DNA of 64,000 bases, taken from Patulibacter americanus DSM 16676. Lineage in GTDB: Bacteria > Actinomycetota > Thermoleophilia > Solirubrobacterales > Solirubrobacteraceae. Each line of letters starts with the position of its first letter. Within the stretch, counting starts at the first letter, position 1. The stretch is taken from positions 124,001-188,000 of the forward strand of contig NZ_ATUD01000007.1 in NCBI RefSeq assembly GCF_000420025.1, in the 5' to 3' direction. Below the pieces are notes generated by a model that saw only the letters and a program-made list of their open reading frames with translations, ran no database searches and was not told where the DNA came from. Of the stretch, positions 17,778 to 26,643 are shown one piece after another. Both the position numbers and the translations under genes were made by a program.

Positions 17778-18021
17778 ACGATGGATCGCACGGCACGGAA
17801 GGCGGCCGGGCGGCAGGCCTGGAGGCGGGGCGCGACAGGCACAGCGTCCGAGGCTACCTGGCGACGCCCCGATGCCCGACGGCGGACCGGACGCTCGTCC
17901 GGGGACGGGTTGCCGGCGCCGGTATCGTCGGCACCCATGCCATCGGCCCGACGACTCCCCCGCACGTCGCCGACCGCCACGCCGCCGTCACCGGCGACGG
18001 CCGTGCCGCGGGGGACGTGAC

Positions 18022-20817
18022 GTGGACCGCAGGCTGCCGCTGAGGGGCCGCCGTCCGCAGCTCGAGGTCGTCCGGGGCCTCCTGGACGACGCGCGAGCCG
18101 GACGGGGCGGGGCCGCCACCCTCGTCGCCGAGGCCGGGAGCGGCAAGTCGCACCTGCTCCGCGCGGCGGCCCGGCTGGGGCGGGAGGCGGGGGCGACGGT
18201 CGCGACGGGTGGTGCCGCCCCGGGGGACCGCACGCTCCACATGGCGCTCCTGACCGAGGCCCTCGTCCCCGTGCTCGGGTCCGGCGCCGTCGCGCTGCCC
18301 GACCTCAGCGCACATCCCGACCGCGCCTCCTGGTTCCTGCAGGAGCTCGAGATGCTGCTCGAGGAGCGAGCGCGGGTCGCTCCCGTGCTCGTCTGCCTCG
18401 ACGACCTGCAGTGGGCGGACCGCGGCAGCCTCGATGCCCTGCGGGCCGTCGTCCCCCGGCTCGCCTCCGTGCCGATCGCCTGGGTGCTGGCGTCGCGTCC
18501 CGCCCCCGGTCACGCTGCGCTCGACGCCCTGCTCGACCGGCTGCGCGGAGTCGGAGCGACGGAGCTGACGCTCGGCCCGCTGAGCCCGGACGACGCGTTG
18601 CGGGTGGCGCAGGACGTCATCGGTTCGCCCCCGGGCCCGCGGCTCCAGCAGGCCGTCGCCCGCGCCGACGGGCATCCGTACCTCGTCGTGGAGCTCGTCC
18701 GGGGCCTCGTGGACGACGAGCACCTCGACGCCGTGGGGCCCGCGCGCGAGCTGCCCGCCGAGCGCTTCGACGAGGCGCCGGCCCGGGTGCGCGAGGCGAC
18801 CCGTGCGCTCCTGCGCGGCCTGTCGGCGTCGGCGCGCGAGGTCGTCGGCGTCGCGGCCGTCATCGGCCGGCGGTGCGGATGGGACGATCTCGCCGCGGCC
18901 GTCGAGGTCGCCCCGGAGGAGCTGGACCCGCCGCTGGAGGAGCTGGTGCGCGCGGGGGTCTTCGTCCGTGCCGACGGGGAGTACGCCTTCCGTCACGACC
19001 TCGTGCGGGAGGCCGTCCTCGCGGCCCTCGGCGTTCCGGTCCGCAACGCGCTGGAGCGACGGGTCGTCGATCTGCGTCTTGCCGCCGGTGCGCAGCCCGT
19101 CGAGGTCGCCGGCCAGCTGGCGCGTTCCGCGTCGGCCGGGGACGACACCGCGGCCGAGGTGCTGTTGGACGCGGCCAGGACCCTCGGGGCGTCCGACCCG
19201 TCGACCGCTGCGGACCTGGCCCGGCGGGGCTTCGAGGTGGCGCCGCCGTCGCACGCGGCGCGCGCCGCGCTCGCCGCCGAGACCGTCACGCTCCTGCACG
19301 CGGCGGGGCGGGCCGCGGAGGGACGCGCGTTCGCCGACGACATGCTGCCCCGCGTGCTCGACCCGACCGGCCAGGCCGAGGTGCTCCTGGCCGTCGCCTG
19401 GATGTTCTCCGCCGCGCCCGACGACGCCGTCCGTGCGGGGCGGACCGCCCTGGGCCTGCCCGGGGTGCCGGCGGCGTTGCGCGCCCGGCACCTCGGCAAG
19501 CTGCTTCACAGCCTCGGCATCGCCGGCCGGCCGGACGAGGCGGAGCGCCGACGGCCCGAGGCCGTACGGGCCGTGCGCGCAGCCGACGACGCCGATGCGA
19601 CCTTCGCCCTCGTGGTCGGCGAGACGCTCCTGGACCTCACCGCCGGGCGGTATACGGCGGCCCTGCGCCGGATCGACGCGGACGATGCGGCGTGGCCGGA
19701 GCACCCGCTCCGCGGGATGATCTGGCCCCACTGGCGGGCCGACCTCGCGATCGGACGCGACGACCTCGACGAGGCCCTGGAAGCCTCGACCCGCGGTGCG
19801 AAGACCGCCCGCGCGGCGGGGCAGGCGTGGGAGGCCGAGCTGTGGGAGCAGCGCCGGGGCCTGGTGCTCCTGCAGCGCGGGCGGCCGGCCGACGCCGTCG
19901 CGGTGCTCGAGGGCCTGAGCGTCCTGGACGAACAGACCGTCGTCCGGACGGGCCCCGACGCCATGGCCCTGCTCGCGCTGGGCCGCGCGGCGATCCACAC
20001 GGGCGACGCCCGCCTGACCCGCGTCACGGGCGCGGTCGCCGACCGGATGCTCACGGAGTCGGCGCCCGAGATCCGCCGGCACGGCGCGTGGCTGCTCGCC
20101 CTGCAGGCGATGGCGGCCGGCGACCCGCGGGGCGCGCGGGCGGCGTTGGGGCGGCTCGGCGACGACGCCGAGCCGACCGTGCTGCCGACGGTGATCGCCG
20201 ACCCGCTCTACGCGCCGCAGCTCGTGCGCCTCGCCACGGCTGCCGGCGACCTCGACCTGGCCCGGCGCGCCGTCGTGGACGCCGACGCCGCGGTCGACCG
20301 CGAGCCCGGCATCCCGGTCGTCCGCGCCGCGGCCCTCCACGCCCGCGCGCTGCTCGAGCACGACGACGACCTGCTGGCCGACGCGGTCGCCGCGTTGCGC
20401 AGGACGGAGCGTCCCCTGGGGCTCGCCTCCGCGCTCGAGGACCGCGGCCGCCGGTGCGCCCAGCGCCGCGCCGGGGACGAGGCCGTCGCCCTGCTCCGCG
20501 AGGCGGCGGCGCTCTTCGACGCGGCCGAGGCGTCGTGGGACGCGGCCCGGGTCCGGGGCCGCTTGCGGGCCGCGGGCGTGCGCACCGGGCGTACGCGGGC
20601 ACGGGCCCAGACGTCGGGGTGGGAGGGCCTGACGCGCGCGGAGCTCGCCGTCGTCGAGCTCGTCGCGCAGGGACTCTCGAACCGGCAGGTCGCCGACCGC
20701 CTGTTCCTCTCGCCCCACACCGTCAGCACCCACCTGCGCCACAGCTTCGGCAAGCTCGAGGTGCGCTCGCGCGTCGACCTCGCCCGCGTGGCGCTGGCGC
20801 AGGCGGGCGGCGGCTAG
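18022..20817 (+). CDS. LAL-family LuxR regulator
   Basis: The product has about 931 residues. GTG 18022 was chosen because it follows a GGGGA ribosome site and starts the conserved RGRRPQLEVVRGLLDDARAG region; an open frame extends far upstream but is compositional. The P-loop AEAGSGKS is near 36-43 and Walker B VLVCLDDLQWADRGS is intact. The C-terminal LuxR domain reads LTRAELAVVELVAQGLSNRQ, then LFLSPHTVSTHLRHSFGKLE. It is convergent with the alpha/beta hydrolase gene; their stops share CTAG (20814-20817). Targets probably include that hydrolase and the NmrA/LtrA pair, by position only. Confidence 0.88.
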   Translation: MDRRLPLRGRRPQLEVVRGLLDDARAGRGGAATLVAEAGSGKSHLLRAAARLGREAGATVATGGAAPGDRTLHMALLTEALVPVLGSGAVALPDLSAHPDRASWFLQELEMLLEERARVAPVLVCLDDLQWADRGSLDALRAVVPRLASVPIAWVLASRPAPGHAALDALLDRLRGVGATELTLGPLSPDDALRVAQDVIGSPPGPRLQQAVARADGHPYLVVELVRGLVDDEHLDAVGPARELPAERFDEAPARVREATRALLRGLSASAREVVGVAAVIGRRCGWDDLAAAVEVAPEELDPPLEELVRAGVFVRADGEYAFRHDLVREAVLAALGVPVRNALERRVVDLRLAAGAQPVEVAGQLARSASAGDDTAAEVLLDAARTLGASDPSTAADLARRGFEVAPPSHAARAALAAETVTLLHAAGRAAEGRAFADDMLPRVLDPTGQAEVLLAVAWMFSAAPDDAVRAGRTALGLPGVPAALRARHLGKLLHSLGIAGRPDEAERRRPEAVRAVRAADDADATFALVVGETLLDLTAGRYTAALRRIDADDAAWPEHPLRGMIWPHWRADLAIGRDDLDEALEASTRGAKTARAAGQAWEAELWEQRRGLVLLQRGRPADAVAVLEGLSVLDEQTVVRTGPDAMALLALGRAAIHTGDARLTRVTGAVADRMLTESAPEIRRHGAWLLALQAMAAGDPRGARAALGRLGDDAEPTVLPTVIADPLYAPQLVRLATAAGDLDLARRAVVDADAAVDREPGIPVVRAAALHARALLEHDDDLLADAVAALRRTERPLGLASALEDRGRRCAQRRAGDEAVALLREAAALFDAAEASWDAARVRGRLRAAGVRTGRTRARAQTSGWEGLTRAELAVVELVAQGLSNRQVADRLFLSPHTVSTHLRHSFGKLEVRSRVDLARVALAQAGGG

Positions 20818-21527
20818 GCGACCGACGCGACGGCGGCCCGGACCACGTCGGCGACGGCCTTCGGCTGCGACAGGGCAACGGCGTGCGACGCGCCCTCGAC
20901 CTCGACGACGGTCATCCCGGCGCGGTCGAAGCCGAAGCGGTGCACCTCGGGGTTGATCGTCGTGTCCGCCGTCGGGATCAGGCCCCACGAAGGGGTCGTC
21001 TTCCACGTGGCGGCCGGGGCGGCCTCGGCGAACGCCGACGCCGCCAGCGGGCGCTGCGCGATCGCGAGGAACGCGGTCACGTCGGTCGGCACGTCGTTGG
21101 CGAAGACGGACGGGAACGCCTCGGGGGCGACGGAGACGTCGGTGCCGTCGGGCTCACCCGCGATCGGGAACGGCGCGGTGCGGAGGTTCGCGGCCAGCGC
21201 GGAGTCGGCGAACCGGCCCTGCAGCTCACCGAGGCTCTCGCCCTCGTCGAGCGCGTAGGCGGCGACGAAGACCAGCGCCTTGACCTTGTCGTCGACGACG
21301 TTCGAGATCACGGCGCCACCGTAGGAGTGCCCGACGAGCACGACGGGACCATCGATCTGGTCGACGACGCTCTTGATGTAGGCCGCGTCGGAGGCCACGC
21401 CGCGCAGCGGCACGGGCGGGGCGACGATCGTGAGGCCGTCGTCCTTGAGCTCGCCGTAGACGGCGGACCAGCTCGACGCGTCGGCGAAGGCGCCGTGGAC
21501 GAGGACGACGGTGGGGGTGGCGGACAT
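20814..21527 (-). CDS. alpha/beta hydrolase, paralogue of the exported hydrolase
   Basis: The product has 237 residues from ATG 21527 and no signal peptide. It begins TPTVVLVHGAFADASSW and has GPVVLVGHSYGG as the nucleophile elbow, the acid region IPTADTTINPE and a His in VEGASHAVALSQ. The order and wording of motifs match the hydrolase at 8098-8949, so the two arose by duplication, with this copy cytoplasmic. The family resembles EstC/salicylate-esterase-like hydrolases; the substrate is not known. It is divergent from the NmrA-like gene with a 280-bp gap that holds a recognisable promoter for the latter. Confidence 0.87.
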   Translation of the reverse strand: MSATPTVVLVHGAFADASSWSAVYGELKDDGLTIVAPPVPLRGVASDAAYIKSVVDQIDGPVVLVGHSYGGAVISNVVDDKVKALVFVAAYALDEGESLGELQGRFADSALAANLRTAPFPIAGEPDGTDVSVAPEAFPSVFANDVPTDVTAFLAIAQRPLAASAFAEAAPAATWKTTPSWGLIPTADTTINPEVHRFGFDRAGMTVVEVEGASHAVALSQPKAVADVVRAAVASVA

Positions 21528-21769
21528 GAGGACCTTCTCGGTTCGGATTGGGGGTGCGGTGCAGGGGTGGCCTGCGGACCGCAACTTGGCCCCCGCCTGA
21601 GGCCCGCTCTAGGGTCGAACGACCGTGGGCCGACGGCGGCGCCCGGCCGCGGCGTCGCGGTCGACGGCGGCCCCGGCGTGCCGATCCCCGGTGGGCACGG
21701 GCGACGCGTGCCCTCGGCCGCCCGGCCGTCGCGGCGGCTGGCGGCCTTGGGTCATCCGACGGTGATGGG

Positions 21770-21798
21770 CTGACAGGGCAGCTCCGGGGCGCCATAGT
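21770..21798 (+). promoter_or_regulatory. sigma-70-type promoter for the NmrA-like gene
   Basis: CTGACA (21770-21775), a 17-bp spacer and CATAGT (21793-21798) match the -35/-10 pattern (5/6 and 4/6 to consensus). The ATG is 9 nt beyond the -10 box, so the transcript has a very short leader. The octamer GTCATCCG lies just upstream at 21751. Confidence 0.5.
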
Positions 21799-21807
21799 CG
21801 CGTCGAG

Positions 21808-22716
21808 ATGTCGTCCTCCCCCGCCCCGTCGTCCCCTGATCCCGCGGCCGGCGGCCCGGTCCTCGTGCTCGGCGCGACGGGCACCCAGGGCGGGGCCGTC
21901 GCCCACGCGCTGCTCGGGGCCGGGGTCGGCGTGCGGGCGCTCGTGCGCGACCCCGCGTCGGCGCGCGCAGCGGCGCTGGCCGACGCCGGCGCCGAGCTCG
22001 TGCGCGGCGACCTGACGGACGAAGCGTCGCTCGAGCGCGCCTTCGCCGACGTCGGCCGCGTCTACGCGGTGACGACCCCGTTCGGCCCGGACGGCGCGGC
22101 GGCCGAGGTCGAGCAGGGCGCGGCGATCGTCCGCGCCGCCGAGGCCGTGGGCTTGGACTGGCTGCTCCTGGCCTCGGTCGCCTCGGCCGGCCGCGCGCCC
22201 GTGCCGCACTTCGAGAGCAAGGCGCGGATCGAGGCGGCGCTGCGGGCGTCGGACGTGCCGTGGACGGTGATCGCGCCGAGCTACTTCTACGAGAACGTCC
22301 TCGGCGCCGCCCGCGACGCCGCGGCGTCGGGCGAGCTCCCCCTGCCCCTCCCCTCCGACGTGCCGCTGCACCAGGTCGCCCTCGCCGACCTGGGCGGGGT
22401 CGTCGCCGCCGTCCTCGGCCGCCGCGACGAGCACCTCGGCCACCGGGTCGAGGTCGCCGGCGACGCGCCGACGCCGGCCGAGATGGCCGCAGCGTTCGGC
22501 GCGCACCACGTGTGGACCTCGCTCGACGAGGTCCGCGCCCGCAGCGCGGACCTGGGCGCGATGTACACGTTCCTCACCGACCCGGGCTACGGGATCGACG
22601 TGGCGGCGGTCCGGGCGCGGTACCCCGAGGTCGAGTGGACGCGCTTCGCGGACTGGGCCGCCGGGGTCGTCGGCGACGGCGGCGCTCCGGGCACCGGAGC
22701 GGGGACGACCGCATGA
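21808..22716 (+). CDS. NmrA-like NAD(P)-binding protein
   Basis: The product has 302 residues with the Rossmann motif VLVLGATGTQGGAVAHALL at about 18-36 (GxxGxxG) and the second strand ending in an Arg (VRALVRDP), which favours NADP. PWTVIAPSYFYENVLG is typical of the NmrA/atypical SDR family, which lacks the YxxxK catalytic pair. Members act as redox sensors or as quinone/ether reductases. The stop overlaps the LtrA-like start (ATGA), so the two are co-translated. The start is supported by the -10 box 9 nt upstream. Confidence 0.85.
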   Translation: MSSSPAPSSPDPAAGGPVLVLGATGTQGGAVAHALLGAGVGVRALVRDPASARAAALADAGAELVRGDLTDEASLERAFADVGRVYAVTTPFGPDGAAAEVEQGAAIVRAAEAVGLDWLLLASVASAGRAPVPHFESKARIEAALRASDVPWTVIAPSYFYENVLGAARDAAASGELPLPLPSDVPLHQVALADLGGVVAAVLGRRDEHLGHRVEVAGDAPTPAEMAAAFGAHHVWTSLDEVRARSADLGAMYTFLTDPGYGIDVAAVRARYPEVEWTRFADWAAGVVGDGGAPGTGAGTTA

Positions 22717-23909
22717 GCGCCCCCGAAGCCCTCCGGGCGCAGCGCCCAGGGGCCGCCGGCCGGAGCCGCCACCTCCGCGACCGGTCCGGCGGCCACGGCT
22801 CGGCCACGACGGTCGAGCTGTTCTTCGACCTCGTCTACGTCTTCGCGATCACCCAGCTCGCCCACCTGCTGATCGGCCACCTCGACGCGGAGGGTGCGGC
22901 TCGGACGCTGTTCCTGCTCGTCGTCGTCTGGTGGGCGTGGAACTACACGACGTGGATGGTCAACTGGTTCGACCCGGGTTCGCTGCCCGTTCGCCTCGTC
23001 CTGATCGGCGGGATGCTCGCCTCGCTCGTCATGGCCACGGCGATCCCGGTGGCGTTCACCACGGGCGGCATCGTCTTCGCCGCCGGGTACGTGGCCCTCC
23101 AGTGCGGACGCAACCTCGTCGGCATGCTGCTCCTGCCCCGCGGCGAACCGTTGCGGGGGACGTTCGAGCGCCTGCTGGCCTGGAGCGTCGCGTCCGGCGT
23201 CCTGTGGATCGCGGGCGGCCTGGCCGACGAGTCCGTCCGGCCGCTGCTGTGGATCGCGGCGCTGGCGATCGACCTCGCGGGGCCCTTCGCCCGCTACCGC
23301 ACGCCGGGCCTCGGGCGGTCGGAGACGAGCGACTGGACGATCGACGGCACGCTCTTCGCCGAGCGCTTCCACCTCTTCATCATCATCGCGCTGGGCGAGT
23401 CCATCGTCATCACGGGCGCGACGAGCGCCGACGCCGGGCTGGGCGTCGAGACCATCGCGGCGCTCGCCGTCGCGTTCACGGGCACGGCCGCGCTCTGGTG
23501 GCTCTACTTCGAGACGGTGGCGGGCAGCTCGCAGCGCGACATCGCGCAGCACGAGGACCCCGGACGCATCGCCCGCGACGCGTACACCTACCTGCACGTC
23601 CCCATCGTTGCGGGCATCATCCTCGTCGCCGTCGGCGACGAGCTCCTGCTCCTGCACCCCCTGGACGAGCTCGACGGCGCCGGCATCGCCGTCACCCTCG
23701 GCGGCCCGGCCCTCTACTTGCTGGGCGAGCTGCTCGTGCGCCTGCGCATGGTCGGCCGCGTGAGCGTGCGCCGGTCGGTGGCGATCGCCGCGCTCGCGGT
23801 CCTCGTCGTGCCGGCGCTCGTGCTGCCGGCGATCGCCGTGGCCGGGCTGGCGACGGCCGTACTCGTGGCGCTGGCGGCGTGGGAGTACGAGGGGCGGCCC
23901 GCGGGCTGA
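22713..23909 (+). CDS. LtrA-like membrane protein (low temperature requirement A family)
   Basis: The product has 398 residues from ATG 22713. After a basic N-terminus comes TVELFFDLVYVFAITQLAHL, the hallmark opening of the family, then VVVWWAWNYTTWMVNWFDPG. About ten hydrophobic segments follow, including HLFIIIALGESIVITGATSA. LtrA was named from a Listeria cold-growth mutant; its biochemical role is unknown. It is coupled to the NmrA-like gene by a 4-bp overlap. Some in-frame extension upstream exists but lies inside the NmrA-like gene. Confidence 0.88.
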   Translation: MSAPEALRAQRPGAAGRSRHLRDRSGGHGSATTVELFFDLVYVFAITQLAHLLIGHLDAEGAARTLFLLVVVWWAWNYTTWMVNWFDPGSLPVRLVLIGGMLASLVMATAIPVAFTTGGIVFAAGYVALQCGRNLVGMLLLPRGEPLRGTFERLLAWSVASGVLWIAGGLADESVRPLLWIAALAIDLAGPFARYRTPGLGRSETSDWTIDGTLFAERFHLFIIIALGESIVITGATSADAGLGVETIAALAVAFTGTAALWWLYFETVAGSSQRDIAQHEDPGRIARDAYTYLHVPIVAGIILVAVGDELLLLHPLDELDGAGIAVTLGGPALYLLGELLVRLRMVGRVSVRRSVAIAALAVLVVPALVLPAIAVAGLATAVLVALAAWEYEGRPAG

Positions 23910-24003
23910 GGGGCGCCGAGCGCGCCGGTGGCCGGACGCTGCGGGCGGCCCGACGGGACGCCGGAGGACACGCCCCGCAGACGACAGCGCCGCCGGACGG
24001 CGA

Positions 24004-24405
24004 TCAGGTCGCCCACCAGTCCCGCCGGCCCTCGACGTCGGCGCGTGGGTCGTCGCCGAGGTGGGGCGCGCCGACGACGAGCAGCTCGAGGCCGTCGGGC
24101 CCGGCCTCGTAGCCGCGCCACGTGCCCGGGGCGACCCGCACGACGTCGAGACGCCCGACCTCGATGACGACCTCGTCGAGCTTCATGCGCCCGCTGCCGC
24201 CCACGACCACGTAGACCTCCTCCTGCTCCCGGTGCGTGTGCCCGTACGGGAACCGGTAGCCCGGTGGGACCCATTGGTAGCTCAAACCGGACCGTTCGAG
24301 CCCGAGCGCGGCGCTCGCGTGCCGGAACTCGAGCTCCGGCGGACCGTCGAAGTTCGACCCGACGTCGGGCACGTCGGCCCGCAGGTTCCGGTGCGTGAAG
24401 GGCAT
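24004..24405 (-). CDS. cupin-domain protein
   Basis: The 133-residue single-domain cupin has the first metal motif FPYGHTHREQEEVYVVVGGS (G-x5-H-x-H-x4-E-x6-G type) and the second PGTWRGYEAGPDGLELLVVG, in which the usual His is not obvious. Such small cupins bind a metal and act as isomerases, dioxygenases or sensors. It stands alone, convergent with the LtrA-like gene and upstream of a tRNA on the same strand. The role cannot be narrowed. Confidence 0.8.
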   Translation of the reverse strand: MPFTHRNLRADVPDVGSNFDGPPELEFRHASAALGLERSGLSYQWVPPGYRFPYGHTHREQEEVYVVVGGSGRMKLDEVVIEVGRLDVVRVAPGTWRGYEAGPDGLELLVVGAPHLGDDPRADVEGRRDWWAT

Positions 24406-24531
24406 GGCCCGAATCTACGGGGCGCACCTCCCAGCGCGGCCGGGGTCGCGTCGGGCTCGCCGCCATCGGGCCGGACACCGCCACCACCGGCCGGGGTGGC
24501 ATCCGGCCGGGGCCGTCGCACCCGAAACGCA

Positions 24532-24557
24532 GAAGGCCCCGCCGGGGCGGGGCCTTC
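24532..24557 (-). terminator. hairpin downstream of tRNA-Gly
   Basis: GAAGGCCCCGCC (24532-24543) and GGCGGGGCCTTC (24546-24557) form a 12-bp perfect stem 7 nt beyond the 3' end of the tRNA. The downstream T-run on the minus strand is short, so efficiency is uncertain. Confidence 0.55.
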
Positions 24558-24564
24558 GTTCAGG

Positions 24565-24637
24565 AGCGGCAGACGAGATTCGAACTCGCGACCCTCAGCT
24601 TGGGAAGCTGATGCTCTACCAACTGAGCTACTGCCGC
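24565..24637 (-). tRNA. tRNA-Gly (CCC anticodon)
   Basis: A 73-nt cloverleaf on the minus strand. The acceptor stem is GCGGCAG/CTGCCGC with discriminator T, and CCA is not encoded. The D-arm is AGCTCAGTTGGTAGAGC. The anticodon stem TCAGC/GCTGA holds the loop TTCCCAA with anticodon CCC. The T-arm has GTTCGAATC. It decodes GGG. All four stems pair. A strong hairpin follows 7 nt downstream. Confidence 0.97.
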
Positions 24638-24710
24638 ACGCCCGGTCACGATACCGCGGACGGCCCGGCCGTGGCGCTCCGGCGGGCGCGAGGGACTACC
24701 GTTGAGGCTG

Positions 24711-25292
24711 ATGCGCCGCTCCGCCGTGCCCCTGCTGCTCGGGTCCCTCGCCCTGGTGCTCGTGGCGGTGCTCGCCTACGCGCTCAGCCGGTCCGACCCG
24801 GGCGAGAGCCGGCAGCGGTCGCTGGACGCGAAGGTCGAGGCCGGCCAGCCCGTCCCCGCCCCCGGCTCGGACCGGACGCTGCTCCCCGTCACCGAGGGCG
24901 TGCGCAAGCGGCTGGCGGACTACCGCGGCCAGGTCGTCGTCCTGAACTTCTGGGGCTCGTGGTGCGACCCGTGCAAGAAGGAGGCCCCCCTCCTCGAGCG
25001 CTACCACCAGCGGCTGACGAAGGCCAAGGTTGGCACCGTCCTCGGGGTCACCTACAAGGACACCCCGGAGGACAGCCGCGAGTTCGAGCGCGAGTACGGC
25101 CTGACGTACCCGTCCTTCCGCGACCCGGGCTCGGACCTGGCCCAGGAGTACGGCGCGGCCGCCATGCCCGAGACGTTCATCCTCGACCGCGAGGGCCGCA
25201 TCCACGCGATCGCGCGCACCGCGGTCAACCAGGAGTTCATGGACTCCGCCCTGGAGCGCGCCGGCGTCCCGAAGGGCACGCTCGCCCGATGA
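24711..25292 (+). CDS. TlpA/ResA/CcmG-like thiol-disulfide oxidoreductase
   Basis: The product has 193 residues from ATG 24711, preceded by GAGG; a TTG three codons earlier is less likely. An N-terminal anchor (AVPLLLGSLALVLVAVLAYA) is followed by a thioredoxin fold with VVLNFWGSWCDPCKKEAPLL (WCxxC active site) and the cis-Pro loop AAMPETFILD. In cytochrome c maturation this protein reduces apocytochrome or CcmH thiols outside the membrane, fed by CcdA. Downstream ccmH and ccdA overlap it by 4 bp each, which supports that role. Confidence 0.9.
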   Translation: MRRSAVPLLLGSLALVLVAVLAYALSRSDPGESRQRSLDAKVEAGQPVPAPGSDRTLLPVTEGVRKRLADYRGQVVVLNFWGSWCDPCKKEAPLLERYHQRLTKAKVGTVLGVTYKDTPEDSREFEREYGLTYPSFRDPGSDLAQEYGAAAMPETFILDREGRIHAIARTAVNQEFMDSALERAGVPKGTLAR

Positions 25293-25870
25293 GCGCGACC
25301 CTCCCCCGCGCGGCCGGGCCGGCGGCCACGCCAGGCGCAACCCGGCTGACCGCCCCGGCCGTCTCCCGCTTCGCGCGACTCGCGGCCTCGGTCCTCGCCC
25401 TCGCGGCCCTGGTGCTCGTCCTGCTCGCCGCCGTCGCGCACGCCGCCACGCCCCGCACCACGCTGGAGGACGTCGAGCGCGAGCTCATGTGCGTCACCTG
25501 CGGCACGCCGCTGAACCAGTCCGACGCCGTGCAGGCCAACCGCGAGCGCGGCGAGATCGAGCGGCTCATCGCCCAGGGCAAGACGAAGGACCAGGTCATC
25601 GACGGCATGGTCGACGTCTACGGCCCGGAGGTGCTGCTCAACCCGCCGGAGGACGGGCTGCGCGCCGCGCGCTGGCTCTTCCCCGCCGCCGGCGCGCTCA
25701 TCGGCCTCGCGATCCTGCTCGTGGTCGTCCGCCGCTGGCGCCGCCGGCCCGACGGACCCGACGACGACGACCCCGCGCCCGACGACGGGCCGGACCTCGA
25801 GTCCTCCTCCCCCGACCTCACCGCCGACGACCAGCGCCGGCTCGACGCCGACCTGCGCCGCTACGCGTGA
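25289..25870 (+). CDS. ccmH: cytochrome c maturation protein CcmH
   Basis: The product has 193 residues from ATG 25289 in an ATGA overlap. A long N-terminal hydrophobic signal (ASVLALAALVLVLLAAVAHA) precedes the CcmH domain with the redox motif ELMCVTCGTPLNQSD (CxxC; the canonical form is LRCxxC) and the VDVYGPEVLLNPPEDG loop. A second membrane helix follows (WLFPAAGALIGLAILLVVVR), then an acidic tail. CcmH keeps apocytochrome c thiols reduced for heme ligation by CcmF. The ccmF gene is 18 kb away in this window. Confidence 0.9.
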   Translation: MSATLPRAAGPAATPGATRLTAPAVSRFARLAASVLALAALVLVLLAAVAHAATPRTTLEDVERELMCVTCGTPLNQSDAVQANRERGEIERLIAQGKTKDQVIDGMVDVYGPEVLLNPPEDGLRAARWLFPAAGALIGLAILLVVVRRWRRRPDGPDDDDPAPDDGPDLESSSPDLTADDQRRLDADLRRYA

Positions 25871-26634
25871 GCCTGGCGCTCCCCCTCGCGTCGGCCAACC
25901 CGACGGTCTTCGCCGCGTTCGCCGCCGGGCTGCTCTCCTTCGCCTCGCCCTGCGTGCTCCCGCTCGTCCCCGGCTACCTCTCCGTCCTCACGGGTGGCGA
26001 GAGCGTCCGGCCCAAGAGCGACCGGCGAACGGGCGCGATCCTCGGGCCCGCGGCGGTCTTCTGCCTGAGCTTCATCCTCGTCTTCGTGGTCCTCGGGCTG
26101 TTCGCCCAGGGCCTGAGCGCCCCGCTGCGCGACCAGCGGGGCACGCTCGACGTGATCGCCGGCGTGCTGCTGATCGCTATGGGCGTCGTCTTCCTCGTCA
26201 GTCCGTTCGTCCCGCTGCTGAACCGGTCGATCCGCCCCGACGCGCTCATGCGCCGCGCGGGCACCGGCGGGCCGATGGTGGCCGGCATGGCCTTCGCGGT
26301 CGCGTGGACCCCGTGCGCCGGGCCGATCCTCGGCGCCATCCTCACCGCCGCGGCGACCCAGAGCGGCGTGGGCGGCGGGGCGTTCCTGCTGCTCGCCTAC
26401 GGCCTGGGTCTGGCGGTGCCGTTCCTCGCCGCCGCGCTCGCGCTGGAGCGGGTGACGAACGCCGCGCGGATTATCCGCAACCACTACACCGTCATCACGG
26501 CGGTCGGCGGCGTGCTGCTCATCATCATCGGCTGGCTCGTCGCCAACCACGAGATGGCGCGCCTGGCCGCGAACGCCCGCGACGTGGTCGACGCGCTGGG
26601 CCTCGGCGGCCTGGTCCGCGCCCTCGAGCGCTGA
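25867..26634 (+). CDS. ccdA: cytochrome c biogenesis protein CcdA (DsbD-type transmembrane reductase)
   Basis: The product has 255 residues from GTG 25867, overlapping ccmH in GTGA. About six membrane helices carry the two redox cysteines in LLSFASPCVLPLVPGYL and AWTPCAGPILGAIL, each with the flanking Pro of the family. CcdA passes electrons from cytoplasmic thioredoxin to external thiol proteins, here most likely the TlpA-like protein encoded two genes upstream. It ends 10 bp from the convergent flavoprotein gene. Confidence 0.92.
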   Translation: MSLALPLASANPTVFAAFAAGLLSFASPCVLPLVPGYLSVLTGGESVRPKSDRRTGAILGPAAVFCLSFILVFVVLGLFAQGLSAPLRDQRGTLDVIAGVLLIAMGVVFLVSPFVPLLNRSIRPDALMRRAGTGGPMVAGMAFAVAWTPCAGPILGAILTAAATQSGVGGGAFLLLAYGLGLAVPFLAAALALERVTNAARIIRNHYTVITAVGGVLLIIIGWLVANHEMARLAANARDVVDALGLGGLVRALER

Positions 26635-26643
26635 GGGCGCCCC

